From NCBI GenBank assembly GCA_963989385.1, contig OZ022499.1, positions 55,261,437-55,325,436 on the forward strand: a stretch of DNA of 64,000 bases, written 5' to 3'. Below, in pieces: positions 1-10,748 of this stretch (position 1 is its first letter; every line of letters begins with the position of its first letter). A model generated the notes under the pieces. That model made no database searches. It was not told the origin of the DNA and was given only the letters and a program-made list of their open reading frames with translations. A program made the translations under genes and the position numbers. This DNA is from Ctena decussata. Lineage: Eukaryota; Mollusca; Bivalvia; Lucinida; Lucinidae.

Positions 1-690
1 TTGCAAATAATTCCTCCGAAGTATCAAACCTAAACTTAAACCACACGATGTATATCTAGGCCGCCCTACATAATGTTTTTTAATTGCTTAAGAAAAACTA
101 TTAATGAAATGAATAAAATAGATTCAGTGGACAAATATTGTACCATAATACTAAAATAATACCTATTTTTTAAATTTTATGTTTTCCCGTCGGATGTTTT
201 CCCCATTGGATTTTTCCTGGCCATTTTGACGGATGGGAGAATCCAATGGGATTTTTTTTTCTGACATAAGTTTGACACGAGTTCAGAATAAAAAAATGAT
301 GTCAGTGATAACGTTAAAGTGTCATAATAACCCATTTTGGTTTAAATGGGTTTATGATTTTTTCCATTTGGAATTTTTCCCAAGGGAATTTTCTCCCATG
401 GGCTTTCTACCCGTTGCAAAAATCTCCCATGGTATTTTGAAAATTTAATTTCTACTACACATTTTTTGTGCAATTGCGGTTCGGAAAGTATACTATCTAA
501 ATGATAGCATTTGCTAATCATTAAAAGACCATATAGATCATATTGACGGTGCCTTACATACGAAATTGAGATGAGCAATATGGACGACGGACAGAAGGTA
601 AATATTGAAGGCAGAACCGAAATGCACTATCTAGGACTAGCTGGCGAGGTTTTAAACTGAGGCGGGTATTTTTCTGAAAACATATAGCAG
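1..690. other. AT-rich non-coding sequence with short TTTTCCC/CCCATGGG-like words
   Basis: I see no gene here. Between about 185 and 440 the sequence keeps returning to short words built from a T run plus CCC, GGG or CCCATGGG. One imperfect hairpin pairs CCCATTGGAT near 201 with ATCCAATGGG near 241. The small open frames on both strands are short, low in complexity and overlap each other, so I treat them as chance frames. Confidence 0.5.
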
Positions 691-880
691 CGAAGCAGTG
701 TAGCTTATCGTGTCTGTCCTCGAGCAATGCGCTCCGTGTTCGAATCTTGGTGGGAAGGAATTCTTTCGACTGAGACAGAGGCTCCATTGGATACAGATTT
801 TCATTATCATTCTTTCATCGGCTTGATATGACTGAAATTCTGTTGAATGGGTCGTTAATACGGAAGCCATAAATCCGTCC
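690..880 (+). repeat. degenerate tRNA-derived SINE
   Basis: A box-B-like word (GTGTTCGAATCTTGG, near 738-752) is followed about 75 bases later by a block resembling a SINE core (ATGACTGAAATTCTGTTGAA then GGTCGTTAA, near 827-860). The same core layout recurs near 18190-18240 and 39050-39100. This copy has lost any clear tail or target duplication. The link to the Meta-type SINE core is from memory of that family. Confidence 0.45.
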
Positions 881-1015
881 ACCTCTCTCGAGAATTAGAA
901 AGAGAAGAGGAAAAAGCAGTCCCATTACTGCCCCTACAGCACACAGTCATGACCTTTCTTAAGCCAGTGCAACAGGTAGTCCGGTTTGAGCTGACCCATG
1001 AATGATGCACACATC

Positions 1016-1343
1016 CGGGGGTCGTATTTATAAAACCACTAAAGTCGTTGCTATGCTGTTGCTAAGGATAAATTTTTATGTTGGAGATTCCCTACAACTA
1101 TGAAATTTGCTCTGGAGGAACAGTCTGTAGATTCCCTACAACTATGAAATTTGCTCTGGAGGAACAGTCTGAAAAAGACTGTTCCTCCAGAGCAAATTTC
1201 ATAGATGTAGGGAACAGGAACAGTCTGAAAAAGACTGTCCCTCCAGAGCAAATTTCATAGTTGTAGGAAATCTCCTTCATAGACATTCAGCCTTAGCAAC
1301 AGCATTGCAAGAACTTAAGTCGTTTTATAAATACGGCCCCTGG
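1016..1343. repeat. foldback element, family 2, copy 1 (internally duplicated)
   Basis: The outer arms are GGGGTCGTATTTATAAAACC at the left and its complement ending in ATACGGCCCCTGG at the right. Inside, the arm CCCTACAACTATGAAATTTG is present twice on each side, so this copy is longer than its relatives at 2564, 5597 and 29391. The centre is a hairpin around GACTGTTCCTCCAGAGC. It has no coding capacity and is probably a MITE-like foldback element. Confidence 0.75.
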
Positions 1344-1450
1344 GCTGTAAACCATCTCGGCTCGCCTCTTTGTCTTTTCCACTGCACCACTGATGGTGAT
1401 GACAACATCCTTGTGATACCTACACGGCTCATCAGAAGCTGAATTATTAA

Positions 1451-1679
1451 TGAGCAGCGTCACGAGAAAAGCAACAAAGTGGTTGTGCGCCCAGCGCAGA
1501 CTCAAATCAGCCTGGGCACCCGTCCAGTCTGATCAGAGTCTTTGATGACCGCATGATGGTAGCTTAGACCCTTAGCTACCCTTTAAGAAGAGTCTGATCA
1601 GACTGGGCGGATGCCCAGGCTGATCTGAGTCTGCTCTGGGCGCACAACCACTTTGTTGGTTTTCTCGTGTCGCGGCTCA
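1451..1679. repeat. foldback element, family 1, copy 1
   Basis: This near-palindrome has arms of about 100 bases. The left end is a decayed TGAGC..CGTCACGAG, and the right end is the canonical CTCGTGTCGCGGCTCA. The arms carry GTGCGCCCAGCGCAGACTC and its complement. The centre holds a smaller stem, GTAGCTTAGACCCTTAGCTAC. It is one of eight copies in the window and codes for nothing. Confidence 0.85.
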
Positions 1680-1939
1680 TTTCTTATTCTATTTTATTAA
1701 TAAACAAATAAACACGATTTTATGATATCTCAAGTAGAAGAATCTGAGCTATCACAAACTGAACTGTTGTCAGCAAAAAACCGCTTAACGTGGTCATGGT
1801 TATTTGATATCATTAATTCTCATATTTGTCCATATGGATTTGTTTTTTCTTTATCTTATTTTCTTTTAATTATATCATTTTGCTTTTATGGCCTATTTAT
1901 GAATCGAAAACCGAAGCGGCCTGTTCATAAGGACATATG

Positions 1940-2425
1940 TTTACCAAAGCAGGAGCAAGGGCTCGGCCGCAAACCGGTTAAGCCCCCAGTAATTTGATTG
2001 CTGGGCGTCCCAAGGCGGCACTGCTGTTTTGGTTCTTCTTAGTTCTTTCATGTGTTGTTTGTCGCTTTGACTGTTTTGATATATGATTTCTAATGTTAAG
2101 GCTAGCCCTGACATTGTAAAATTAAAAACAGGTAAAAATAGATATTAAATGTTTTACGTACAATTTGTTCTTATTGTCAGGATTGGTGCTTTTTGTAGGA
2201 CTCCACCCTCCCCCTCCCCCTTACGTGATTTCATTACTGGCCGTCCCAAGGCGGCAGTTCTGTTTTGGTTCTTCTCCTTGGTTGTTTGTATTTGTTGTTA
2301 GTTGCTATGTCTGTTATTGATATATTGTTTGTGATGTTCAGGCGAGCCCGCTGACCAACCTACATGGGAAATGGCTGTTTACATGGCTGCCGCTGGTGTT
2401 GTTTTTGGTGATGACTCGTTTTGTG
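1940..2425 (+). repeat. two plus-strand copies of an interspersed repeat (family 3)
   Basis: The block AGCCCCCAGTAATTTGATT, CCCAAGGCGGCA, CTGTTTTGGTTCTTCT starts near 1980, and a related block starts near 2228. Their reverse complements occur at 6675-7045 and 24925-25255, where the text is closer to AGCCCCCCAGTAATTCATTA. A 91-codon open frame at 1722-1997 runs into the first copy. It has a T-rich hydrophobic middle but no recognisable domain. The element class is unknown to me; it may be the 3' part of a longer element. Confidence 0.6.
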
Positions 2426-2563
2426 TTGTCTCTTTCCGACATAGTGTCTTGGATCGGATCTGGAATTGAATTGTGTCAGTTCCTGCGAATTTTCCTTCTT
2501 ACTTTCACATACCGTAATAATTCTCTGTATTGTGACAGATCCGTATGAGCAAACAATGCAGAC

Positions 2564-2791
2564 CCAGGGGCCGTATTTATAAAACGACTTCCGTGGTTGC
2601 TATGCTGTTGCTAAGGCCAAATTTCTTTGAAGGAGATTCCCTACAACTACGAAATTTGCTCTGGAGGAACAGTCTTACAAAGACTGTTCCTCCAGATCAA
2701 ATTTCATAGTTGTAGGGAATCTCCTTTATAGATATTCAGCCTTAGCAACAGCATAGCAACGACTTAAGTGGCTTAATGAATACGGCCCCTG
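2564..2791. repeat. foldback element, family 2, copy 2
   Basis: The ends are CAGGGGCCGTATTTATAAAA and its complement ending in AATACGGCCCCTG. The arms run through TTGCTATGCTGTTGCTAAGG and GATTCCCTACAACTA to a small loop at GACTGTTCCTCCAGA. It has no open frame. The CAGGGGC ends resemble those of some hAT-type elements, but I found no convincing 8 bp target duplication. Confidence 0.85.
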
Positions 2792-2970
2792 ATCTAGTTC
2801 TACACTGTTTGACATTCCATCTGCATCTTTAATACGCATTTATGCTCCGAAAATCTAAACTATTCAAAAATAGGACATCTGCATTAATTAATTTAGGGGC
2901 CACAAGTTTTAGATCTTTTAAGTTAGTTTTTATTTTTACTCAGTCATATGTACCCAAGTTCCAGGAGAAA

Positions 2971-3870
2971 GGACCTGGTATGATAAGGCCCATATTTGGC
3001 CCCCAGAAAACTCATTTTTCAAAAGTCTTATTTCCATAATAAAAATGTATTCATATGAAAGTTCAAACCTTGAATGGAACAGCAAGCACAAAATAAACCA
3101 GTTCTTGCACAAAATATTTGTGATATTTGTACTGAACATACCCATACCCCCCAGCGGATTCTGACGAAAATGACGAATTTGGTAGCCTTTGTGGCTTTCA
3201 AAATATATGAGCCCGGCCTCCAGCACATTTAATATTTTGTATACAGATAAAATTAAAATATATTTACATGCCATGAAAATATTAAATGTGCTGGAGACCG
3301 GGCTCAATGTTTATTTTTAACTTTTTGTTACCAAATTGGCAGCGTTTGGAACATTTTCCCCGCGTTCCCAACATAAAAATGCCCATATCTCCGCTCATAG
3401 ACAAAATAAACATATGTTGTGGGTATTCATTTTCTTAGTTGGAACACAAGGAATAATTTGGTATACATTTCATCTTGATCTGTTGGAATTTTTTGGTTAG
3501 CGTCTCTGGACTTGCAAACTTGAGTGGGTGGGGTACTTGAAGAGGCCTTGTGCAGTGTACAGGTAATTAGCAGTGCAATCTTACATATAAGCAGTTCATC
3601 AAAAGCCTGTTGTTAAGAGCTTTCAAAAGTTATTGTAAATGACCTATTTCTTGAAAGGAATATGTATTAAACTCAATTTTTCTCGCAATTTTCCTTCATT
3701 TTATTGAAACAACGTAGGCATGTCAGAAATCATGTTATTCTGAGAATTAACAAACACGAAACATATTATTTTTGCTTGTTCCCATACGCACAAATAATAA
3801 GCAATAGAAACCATGCATTTTTTAGAGAATTTGAATGGGGGCCAAAAACGGCCCTTATCATACCAGGTCC
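2971..3870. mobile_element. ~0.9 kb non-autonomous element with terminal inverted repeats
   Basis: GGACCTGGTATGATAAGGCC at 2971-2990 pairs with its near-exact complement at 3851-3870. The inverted similarity continues inwards through TTTGGCCCCC. A second, inner hairpin at about 3205-3307 pairs GAGCCCGGCCTCCAGCACAT with GTGCTGGAGACCGGGCTC. There is no transposase-like frame. The superfamily is not clear from the ends. Confidence 0.65.
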
Positions 3871-3879
3871 TTACGAAAA

Positions 3880-4300
3880 AAAACTGTAGGTAGTATAGTT
3901 TAAGTGAAACCAGGAATTGCGAAAAAAGAAATCATAAAGGAACAGGCACTAAGATTGGGGTTGAGGGTATAAACTGATGCATCCACCCAATTAATAATCC
4001 AAAAAAGAATCTTTATGCCAGATATGACGACTGTATCTTTATATTATCCTTTGAGCATGACATTTGATTGAGCTATGTCCCTTTTCAAGCTTTTTGACTC
4101 CAACCATATGCTTGCTTTTCCTGCATTCTGCTATCAGGAATGGTTCAAGCAAATGTTTAGATAATCTGCTTTAATCTGTGTCAACTCGTACATGTAAGCG
4201 GCTCTTCAATATTTTTCCGTAAGTCTTTTTTTCCTGTTTAAACTGCGGGGCGGATTGGGGTTGGCAGTGCAAAGGGTTTTACAACTTTCGTTCTCTAGAT
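3880..4300. other. non-coding stretch, nothing recognised
   Basis: This is AT-rich sequence with stops in all frames. I see no repeat family, promoter-like element or RNA gene in it. Confidence 0.4.
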
Positions 4301-4309
4301 ATGGAGGAT

Positions 4310-4447
4310 CTTACATGAGTGCCCATGTATTATTGAATTTATCAAACGAGTTGGGGAAAAGATAAGATGCGAGGCTCTGCCGAGCATCTTATCGTTTTCC
4401 CCAACGAGTTTAATAAATTCAATAATACACGAGCACGAATGCAAGAT
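4310..4447. repeat. foldback hairpin (~60 bp arms)
   Basis: TTATTGAATTTATCAAACGA and GGGGAAAAGATAAGATGC on the left are answered by GCATCTTATCGTTTTCCCC and TTTAATAAATTCAATAATAC on the right. The loop is about 15 bases (GAGGCTCTGCCGA). The stem is close to perfect, so this is either a recent foldback insertion or a structure kept homogeneous by conversion. Confidence 0.75.
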
Positions 4448-4985
4448 TTTATTTATCATATGACACTGAAATCGCATTTTATTAGCAAATTTTGCACTAA
4501 AACGTCACGATTTCGCCATTAGAAAACGCGACGTTTTTATGGACGTCAATGTATACCGTTACGACGTAATTTGCATATTTAATCCACCAGTGGATTATCG
4601 CATTTAATGCATGACTTTATTACACTCTTAGATGCGACGTCATATGATAAAAATAAAATTGCAGTTAAGGCACTTATCACTGTCATGGTGAAAGCATCCT
4701 GAGGCCAAGGAAAATACTCAGGGTAACCGACATTTGCTGGAGCGGGGTTACATCATGACGTGACCCCTCTGTCAGTTTCTCCGTTTTAACAATTGAATAT
4801 GTAAATTACCGCGAACCGAATTGTCCTGATCATCAAAGAATAAAACAAACCAAACTATTGCATAAATTTCACGAATTAAAGAGGTTCACTTCTCATCAGT
4901 CATGAGACTATTCATTCCAGTCTGATTTTAAGAAAAAAATCTTTTAGATAGAGTCAATGCCAGTCCAATCAGCGGACTTGAATGA

Positions 4986-5071
4986 CTAACAGAGGAAGAA
5001 ATACAGACGTTTGTTGGTTATCTACTTGACCCAGATGATCTGGACGATGTTAATGATGATGACGGCTTGAA
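4986..5071 (+). other. possible acidic exon or exon relic ending at a splice donor
   Basis: The frame from 4986 reads LTEEEIQTFVGYLL followed by DPDDLDDVNDDDGL. It ends at AA|GTAAGTAAG (donor GT at 5072), a strong splice-donor match. The dense acidic composition does not look random. However, an in-frame TGA lies directly upstream at 4983-4985, and no good pyrimidine tract precedes the candidate acceptor AACAG at 4988-4992. It could be a true exon, a relic of a transposase or host gene, or chance. I do not recognise the protein. Confidence 0.22.
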
Positions 5072-5596
5072 GTAAGTAAGGCTTTCATTTTACCGCCATT
5101 TTTTCTCACATTTAAAGAACAAAATACCATAAAAATATAAGTTTAGGGACATAAGACATAAAACATAACAAAAAAGAACATATGCAACATTAACCTTTAA
5201 GGCTTTTTACCTAAGAAACTATACGTGTATAAAGACACAAGCAAAACATCATACAAGTAGTAAGTATGAATATCACAGTAACTATTTGTATATTTAATAT
5301 GTCTGGCATTTATAAAAAAATAAGGTTGCGCAGGTCGGCATGCACCTACGGTTATTTTTTTTTCAGGCGAGGATTACACAGGGATCAAAAGATAAAATCC
5401 AGGGTAGGAAAAACGGGAGCCCAAGGATACCTTGGAGACCACCAACATTTCTTTGAAGACATGATACGATATTTCCTTGGAAACTATGACCATCGGCCAA
5501 AGTTATCTTAATATTTCTTATCTAGTTAATTTGTGTCGTATGAAAAGGTCCTGTCAGTATATACATAAATCAGTCTGCACACCTGCGCAACGTAAC
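5072..5596. other. non-coding AT-rich stretch
   Basis: I see no gene. An 81-codon open frame at 5266-5511 has basic and aromatic composition without any known motif. I do not support it as coding. Confidence 0.35.
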
Positions 5597-5814
5597 CAGG
5601 GGCCGTATTCATAAAGCAACTTAAGTCGTTGCTATGCTGTTGCTAAGGCTAAATATCTATAAAGGAGATTCCCTACAACTATGAAATTTGGTCTGGAGGA
5701 ACAGACTGTACCTCCAGAGCAAATTTCATAGTTGTAGGGAATCTCTTTCAAAGAAATTTAGCCTTAGCAACGGCATAGCAACCACTTAAGTCGTTTTATG
5801 AATACGGCCCCTGG
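5597..5814. repeat. foldback element, family 2, copy 3
   Basis: The left end is CCAGGGGCCGTATTCATAAA and the right end is ATGAATACGGCCCCTGG. The arms contain GTTGCTATGCTGTTGCTAAG and CCCTACAACTATGAAATTTG. The loop is only about ten bases, centred near 5706. This is the cleanest copy of the family in the window. Confidence 0.88.
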
Positions 5815-6219
5815 GTATTCACTTTTCAATTACAAAGTCCCCAGGATTAAAACCTTACTATGTGGACAGATATCAGCTCCGGATTCAGGTGATAGGCTCT
5901 GGAGCTTGAGCCCCTCCACCACGAAGCATGTACATGTAACAAAGATATATTGGGTTACGAAGATAACATGTATCATTCGGAGGCAAGTTGACAGACGAGC
6001 CACTCAACTAAACTAAATAAAAAACATAATGCAGGAGACATTTTGAAATAAGTCGAACCTTTAATGGCACAGGTAATTCATAATTCAAATTTATACGTAC
6101 AAACACATAAAGATCAGTCGTAAAATAGATTTGCTGTTTCAAGGTCAAATGTGAAGCATCTTTATTAGATAGTTGCACTCGATTATGCATTCAACTATTC
6201 TAACATTGTAATACATAGA
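5815..6219. other. non-coding stretch, nothing recognised
   Basis: No open frame of note, no repeat and no RNA gene is visible in this interval. Confidence 0.35.
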
Positions 6220-6456
6220 TCAGCCGCGACGTGACAAAACCAACAAAGTGGCATGTGCGCCCAGCGCAGACTCAGATCAGCCATCCGCCCAGTCTGATCA
6301 GAGTCTTCGCTGTCCGCCTGGAGGTAGCTTAGACCCTCAGCTACCCTTTAAGCGCTTAGCGAAGAGACTGATCAGACTGGGTGGTTGCCCAGGCTTTTCT
6401 AAGTGTTTGCGCTGGGCGCACATTCCACTTTGTTGGATCAGTCGTGTTGCGGCTCA
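6220..6456. repeat. foldback element, family 1, copy 2
   Basis: The ends are CAGCCGCGACGTGACAAAAC at the left and GTCGTGTTGCGGCTCA at the right. The central GTAGCTTAGACCCTCAGCTAC stem is in the same orientation as in copy 1. The right arm has point changes (for example GGATCAGTCGTG for GGTTTTCTCGTG). Open frames crossing it on both strands only follow the palindrome. Confidence 0.85.
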
Positions 6457-6674
6457 GAGGTTGTGTAACTCTGCACATAGCAGCCTTGATACCAAGCCTC
6501 TCTTTTGATACACGAGAATTGCACATTTGCGCAAACAATTTCTTTCTGAGACTCAATAAATTTGAATTCTGACTTATCTCTTCATTATCTGAGAGACTGC
6601 TTTTCAGGAAATAAATAAATTGCAAAGGTTGCAGTCTGAATGGCTCGGTAGTTTTTACTGATACAAAGTAAAAA

Positions 6675-7045
6675 GATAGGCAACGATCAGGAATTAATAC
6701 AATCAAATCCCACATTCCGCTCTCAAAACCAATAGGGAAAGAAGCACATACACACAGAAAGTGACACAAGTTTACAAAAGACACGCACAGTAAACCGAAT
6801 GAGCAGCTCTTTCCCAAACAGATGGTCATTCAGCTACCCCAATAACAGCATCAACATCTATTTTTACTCTTTTTTTAATTTAGTTACAAAACAAAACAAA
6901 ACAGAAGGCAGATTGGGCAGCAATACGGGTGACCAAACCGCCAGAGACCATAGACAAGCGGACACAACACAATATAACATCAAGGAACCGCAACAGAAGT
7001 ACCGCCTTGGAACGGTCAGCAAAAGATTACTGGGGGCTTAAACAT
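6675..7045 (-). repeat. interspersed repeat, family 3, minus-strand copy
   Basis: Read on the minus strand it begins TAAGCCCCCAGTAATCTTT, then CCAAGGCGGTACTTCTG, and ends in sequence related to the copy at 24925-25255. A T/A-rich insertion near 6863-6900 separates the two conserved halves. It has no credible coding frame. Confidence 0.6.
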
Positions 7046-7399
7046 GTTTTACTGGGCCCAAACCTCGCCCTCTGCTTCTGCAGTAGTTTGAAACATTAAG
7101 TTAGCTGTTTGGTCCGCATGAAGGTTTCCTAACTCATCAATGAATACAGTATATATTTGATTTTATTCTGCTTAGGTACACTGTCGGGGAAGGCCACTCT
7201 GCCATTTTCATTTTTTGCCTTTCTTGGCAATGGGGTCAACACGTGAATACAGAATTTTCTTTCATTGAAGCATTTTTTTTTCTACAAGAGTAGATCCAGT
7301 TATGATCGGTTATGTCGTCCAGGAAGTAAGCAGGGTGTCACAAAAAATGCCTCTATCTGTAAAAATGATGAAAAAGTACATGGATGTGTATAGCCATGC

Positions 7400-7612
7400 A
7401 TACACTTAAACGATTCTAGTGGTTGTTACCATGTATATCAGGTGCCCTTTGCTTGGACAGACAACACGAGATAAAGTAACACAGCAGAGGTCATGTCAGA
7501 CGTAGTTCCAAGTCACAGTGGGAGTTCCACAGGGATTCATGTTTTGTCTATTGTTATTGAATAAAGAATGTTTCAGCGACTCCAACCCTCAAACGTTTTG
7601 TACAGCAAAAAA
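7400..7612 (+). pseudogene. non-LTR reverse-transcriptase relic, direct repeat unit A
   Basis: Positions 7506-7541 translate as FQVTVGVPQGFM, which fits the conserved (V/S)GVPQGS motif of non-LTR reverse transcriptases. Upstream codons are in the same frame but include stops. The unit is repeated with about 90% identity by eye at 8275-8490, so a relic of a LINE was duplicated here or both copies come from one repeat family. No complete domain remains. Confidence 0.5.
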
Positions 7613-8124
7613 TTCATATTAAATTAAATTGAATAACATGGGGGGCAATTTTGCTTGTCCTAACAAATCACGTGCAGTATCTTTGACAATCTGATTGCGG
7701 CTGAGATCACAACTTCTATAGTTTCTTCGGGTTTGTTTGATGACACTTTGCCTGACTTTGCAAGCACAACATATGTGTTTCCTTTGCTGACATTTGTTGA
7801 CAGTATATTGGGGCATGTTAACGAAACATATGGAAATCTGTTTATTGACCGTATGCGAGTTTATTGACCGCTCTAGCTTGTAAAGAGCATGGAATCTATT
7901 TAATTCCGTCTGATTTTAGTAAACATGTATGTACAACTTAGATTTTGGCATAATCTCTTTGTAAGCAGGTAAGGGCAGCATCTGTAATGCCATCGTTTTG
8001 TTTTTTTCGACTACCGAAGTGAGCCTAGTAGCATGCATTTACAGTATACGAAGATCATTTGATTTTATTTTGTTGACTATTTCTATACAAAAAGCAAAAT
8101 GTAAGCAATATTGTAAATCTAACA
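7613..8124. other. non-coding stretch between the two RT relics
   Basis: This is AT-rich sequence with no gene. It includes a short local repeat of TTATTGACCG near 7840-7870. Confidence 0.35.
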
Positions 8125-8127
8125 TCA

Positions 8128-8131
8128 CTCT

Positions 8132-8165
<34 letters not shown>

Positions 8166-8207
8166 TGGTATTTTTGCATGCTCTCTCTCCCCCCTCTCTC
8201 TCTCTTA
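8128..8207. repeat. (CT)n microsatellite
   Basis: A long TCTCTC run at about 8130-8165 continues, after a short break, as CTCTCTCCCCCCTCTCTCTC up to 8207. Confidence 0.95.
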
Positions 8208-8274
8208 ATCAATTTTTTGCATGGAGGAGGGAGGGAGTTGGGTGAATCATTATTGAGTGCACTATACGTATATG

Positions 8275-8490
8275 TGTATAAAAACGATTCTGGTGGTTGT
8301 TACCATGTGTATCAGATGCCCTTTGCTTGGACAGACAACACGAAATAAGTTACACAGCAGAGGTCATGTTAGACGTAGTTCCAAGTCACAGTGGGAGTAC
8401 CACAGGGATTCATGTTTTGTCTATTGTTACTGAATAAAGAATGTTTCAGCGACTCCAATCCTCAAACGTTTCGAATAGCAAATAAAAAAG
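8275..8490 (+). pseudogene. non-LTR reverse-transcriptase relic, direct repeat unit B
   Basis: This is the second copy of the unit at 7400-7612. Positions 8379-8414 read FQVTVGVPQGFM again, with GTA for GTT in one valine codon. Both copies run on through GAATAAAGAATGTTTCAGCG and then diverge. The shared stops show that neither copy encodes a functional enzyme. Confidence 0.5.
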
Positions 8491-8693
8491 AATAAATAAA
8501 TATAGGAGATTATCAGTGTAAAATAATTTTGCTTATCTTTACGAATCATATGCAGGAACTGAATGAAAAACTGACGCAACATTGACGTTCGAGTTCTGTT
8601 AGCCCAGAAAATGAAAAATGGACAAGAATTACAAACACTGCTTTGTAAAAAAGGATACATTTGAAAATGCCACATACCTTGATTTTGAGATAT

Positions 8694-8931
8694 TGAGCCG
8701 CGACACGAGAAAACCAACAAAGTGGTTGTGCGCCCAGCGCAGACTCAGATCAATCTGTACATGCGTCCATTCTGAGCAGAGTCTTCGCTTTGCGCTTAAA
8801 GGGTAGCCAAGGGTTTAAGCTAATTCCGTGCGGACAGCGAAGATTCTGATCAGACTGGGCAGATGCCCAGGCTGATCTGAGTCTGCGCTGGGCGCACAAC
8901 CACTTTGTTGGTTTTGTCATGTCGCGGCTCA
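8694..8931. repeat. foldback element, family 1, copy 3
   Basis: It is bounded by TGAGCCGCGACACGAGAAAA and TTTTGTCATGTCGCGGCTCA. The central AAAGGGTAGCCAAGGGTTTAA is in the opposite orientation to copies 1 and 2. Flanking bases are ATAT on both sides, but a target duplication cannot be separated from the AT-rich context. Confidence 0.88.
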
Positions 8932-9169
8932 TATATAGTTCAGACAGATTATTTGTCATTTAAGTAGGCAGATTATAGTGGGCCGTTTACTATTCTATAG
9001 AATCGAAGGATACCCTTCTGAATACTGGGACTCAAATTTTCAATTTCACGCAACAAATATTCAACACTTTCTGTATGAAATCGATTTATACATGGTTCAA
9101 ATATCATACCGTCTATCATTTTTATAGAGCAGAATGAGCAATGCCGTGGGAAATCGATCTGACATGAGC

Positions 9170-9170
9170 G

Positions 9171-9199
<29 letters not shown>
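9170..9199. repeat. poly(A) tract
   Basis: A run of about 29 A residues follows GAGCG. No retroelement could be identified upstream to explain it as a retroposon tail. Confidence 0.9.
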
Positions 9200-9201
<2 letters not shown>

Positions 9202-10205
9202 TGGTTTAGCAAACATCTATGCAGGCACAATGCAACCCTTACAACTACCTAGCCGTTAACTGAAAGCACATCGGATATGTCGTTACATTATTGCATTGTG
9301 TTCAGGTTGTTACTGGTATATGCAATTGACATGTGAAATGCAACACTAGGATATGTGTATTACTACATGGCAAACTGTGAATACTCAGGTCACCCTGCGC
9401 AAAAGTGCTGTTTGACAAGAGTCTTCATTGTTCGTATTAACCTCGAGTATATAGACCATGTGGAATGAATCAAACGAAGAAAGAGCAGTTGATCGGTAAG
9501 CTAGAAAGCACTGATTGATTTCAGTCCTTGCTACATGTAGTTGCATATGGTAAGCGTCACCTTTCCCCGTGGCACGACTAATGAACCAATAGACACATTT
9601 TTTCATGACACGACCACCAAAACAGTTTGATATCTGATTATAATCACGAGTGATCAATTCAGTGGTATATTTCACTGATATTGTCACAAAATTAACAATT
9701 TACTTTTCCGATGCATCGGAACGGGAGATCTAAGATTGACGCTTGATTTATTTTTATGCAAGTTGTAAACAAAGATTTAGATGACGATTAAACTGGAGGT
9801 CATGAGCTTCCCATATATTTCATTTCTAGTTTATCATTTTATTTTTTTGCAACTTTAAGATAAAATATTTCACATACACAATGCATGCATTGACAAAACT
9901 TAAGTATGTTATGCCATGCTGTATAGAAAACGCAAACATAAGCATAAACATTTCGTAAATTGCAATAGCTATATATACGAGCGTGGTATACGATAGTATG
10001 AAGAATGAAAAGAGGAAGGGAAGTAACTCTTCCATTTTCAGTGAGACTCCTTTTCCGGTCCGGTAAACTTTTGAAGGAAAATAAATGCTCCCCAAGGGGC
10101 AAATTTCTTTAATAATAGACTTCATTTTGGAGGAAATAACAAAACTTATTTCCCTTTGCGAAAATGGCAGAAAAACATGGTGGCTTGCCTGTTCACCTGG
10201 ATCTC
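9200..10205. other. non-coding stretch, nothing recognised
   Basis: Overlapping minus-strand frames at 9826-10125 are short and alternate between two phases, which suggests chance. I see no RNA gene or repeat family here. Confidence 0.35.
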
Positions 10206-10210
10206 GTATT

Positions 10211-10411
10211 CAGTCGACTCTCGATATCTCGAAAGGAGTCGAAGTTACTCTCAGTCTACTTATATCTCAAAGTATTTTTTTTTTGGGACCAGAATCTTTA
10301 CTCAGCGATATCAGTTGTTTGAGATAACAAAAGTCGAAATGCAAGAAGAAATATGTCCAAACTAAGAGAATACTTTGAGATATCAGTGTTTGAAATATCG
10401 AGAGTTGACTA
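10211..10411. mobile_element. pogo/Tc1-like MITE, copy 1
   Basis: CAGTCGACTCTCGATATCTC at the left is answered by GATATCGAGAGT-type ends at the right (GAAATATCGAGAGTTGACTA, ending 10411). Internal blocks such as GATATCAGTTGTTTGAGATA repeat the same word. The CAGTCRACT end and a TA next to the right end fit the pogo/Tigger type, by knowledge of that family. It has no transposase frame. Confidence 0.6.
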
Positions 10412-10507
10412 TATTAAGTCCCGTTCAGGAAAACACTATGAAAACACTGTTTGACAAAAGTTACATAGTGATTTAGGTATATAAATGGGTCCACCTTCAT
10501 GTCCTCC

Positions 10508-10540
10508 GCGTTTCGAAGAAAAGAGCTCTTTTCGAAACGT
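10508..10540. repeat. short near-perfect palindrome
   Basis: CGTTTCGAAGAAAAGAGC pairs with GCTCTTTTCGAAACG with one bulged base and essentially no loop. It lies a few bases left of the second pogo-like copy. Confidence 0.7.
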
Positions 10541-10543
10541 ATA

Positions 10544-10748
10544 CAGTCAACTTTTGATATCTCGAAGTCGAACTTCAGTCAAAACTACCGATATCTCAAT
10601 GTAAATTTTCTGGTACTAGAAAATTTACTTTGAGATATCGGTAGTTTGAGATAACAGGAGTTGAAATGTAAATAAAAATAGGAAATACATTCGTAGATAA
10701 AAGAAAATACTTAGAGATTTCAGTATTCGAGATGTCGGGAGGTGACTG
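10544..10748. mobile_element. pogo/Tc1-like MITE, copy 2
   Basis: It starts CAGTCAACTTTTGATATCTC at 10544 and ends GGGAGGTGACTG at 10748, with TA on both sides (10542-10543 and 10749-10750). An internal hairpin pairs CCGATATCTCAATGTAAATT with AATTTACTTTGAGATATCGG. It resembles the copy at 10211 but has diverged. Confidence 0.65.

Noticed and set aside
1722..1997. 91-codon open frame with a hydrophobic middle that looks like a membrane segment
   Set aside because: The hydrophobic part comes from T-rich sequence and the 3' part runs into an interspersed repeat. There is no recognised domain or homologous copy of the frame.
6356..6829. 157-codon minus-strand frame with cysteine-rich stretch
   Set aside because: It starts outside and ends inside foldback copy 2, has no domain, and the composition follows the AT-rich flank.
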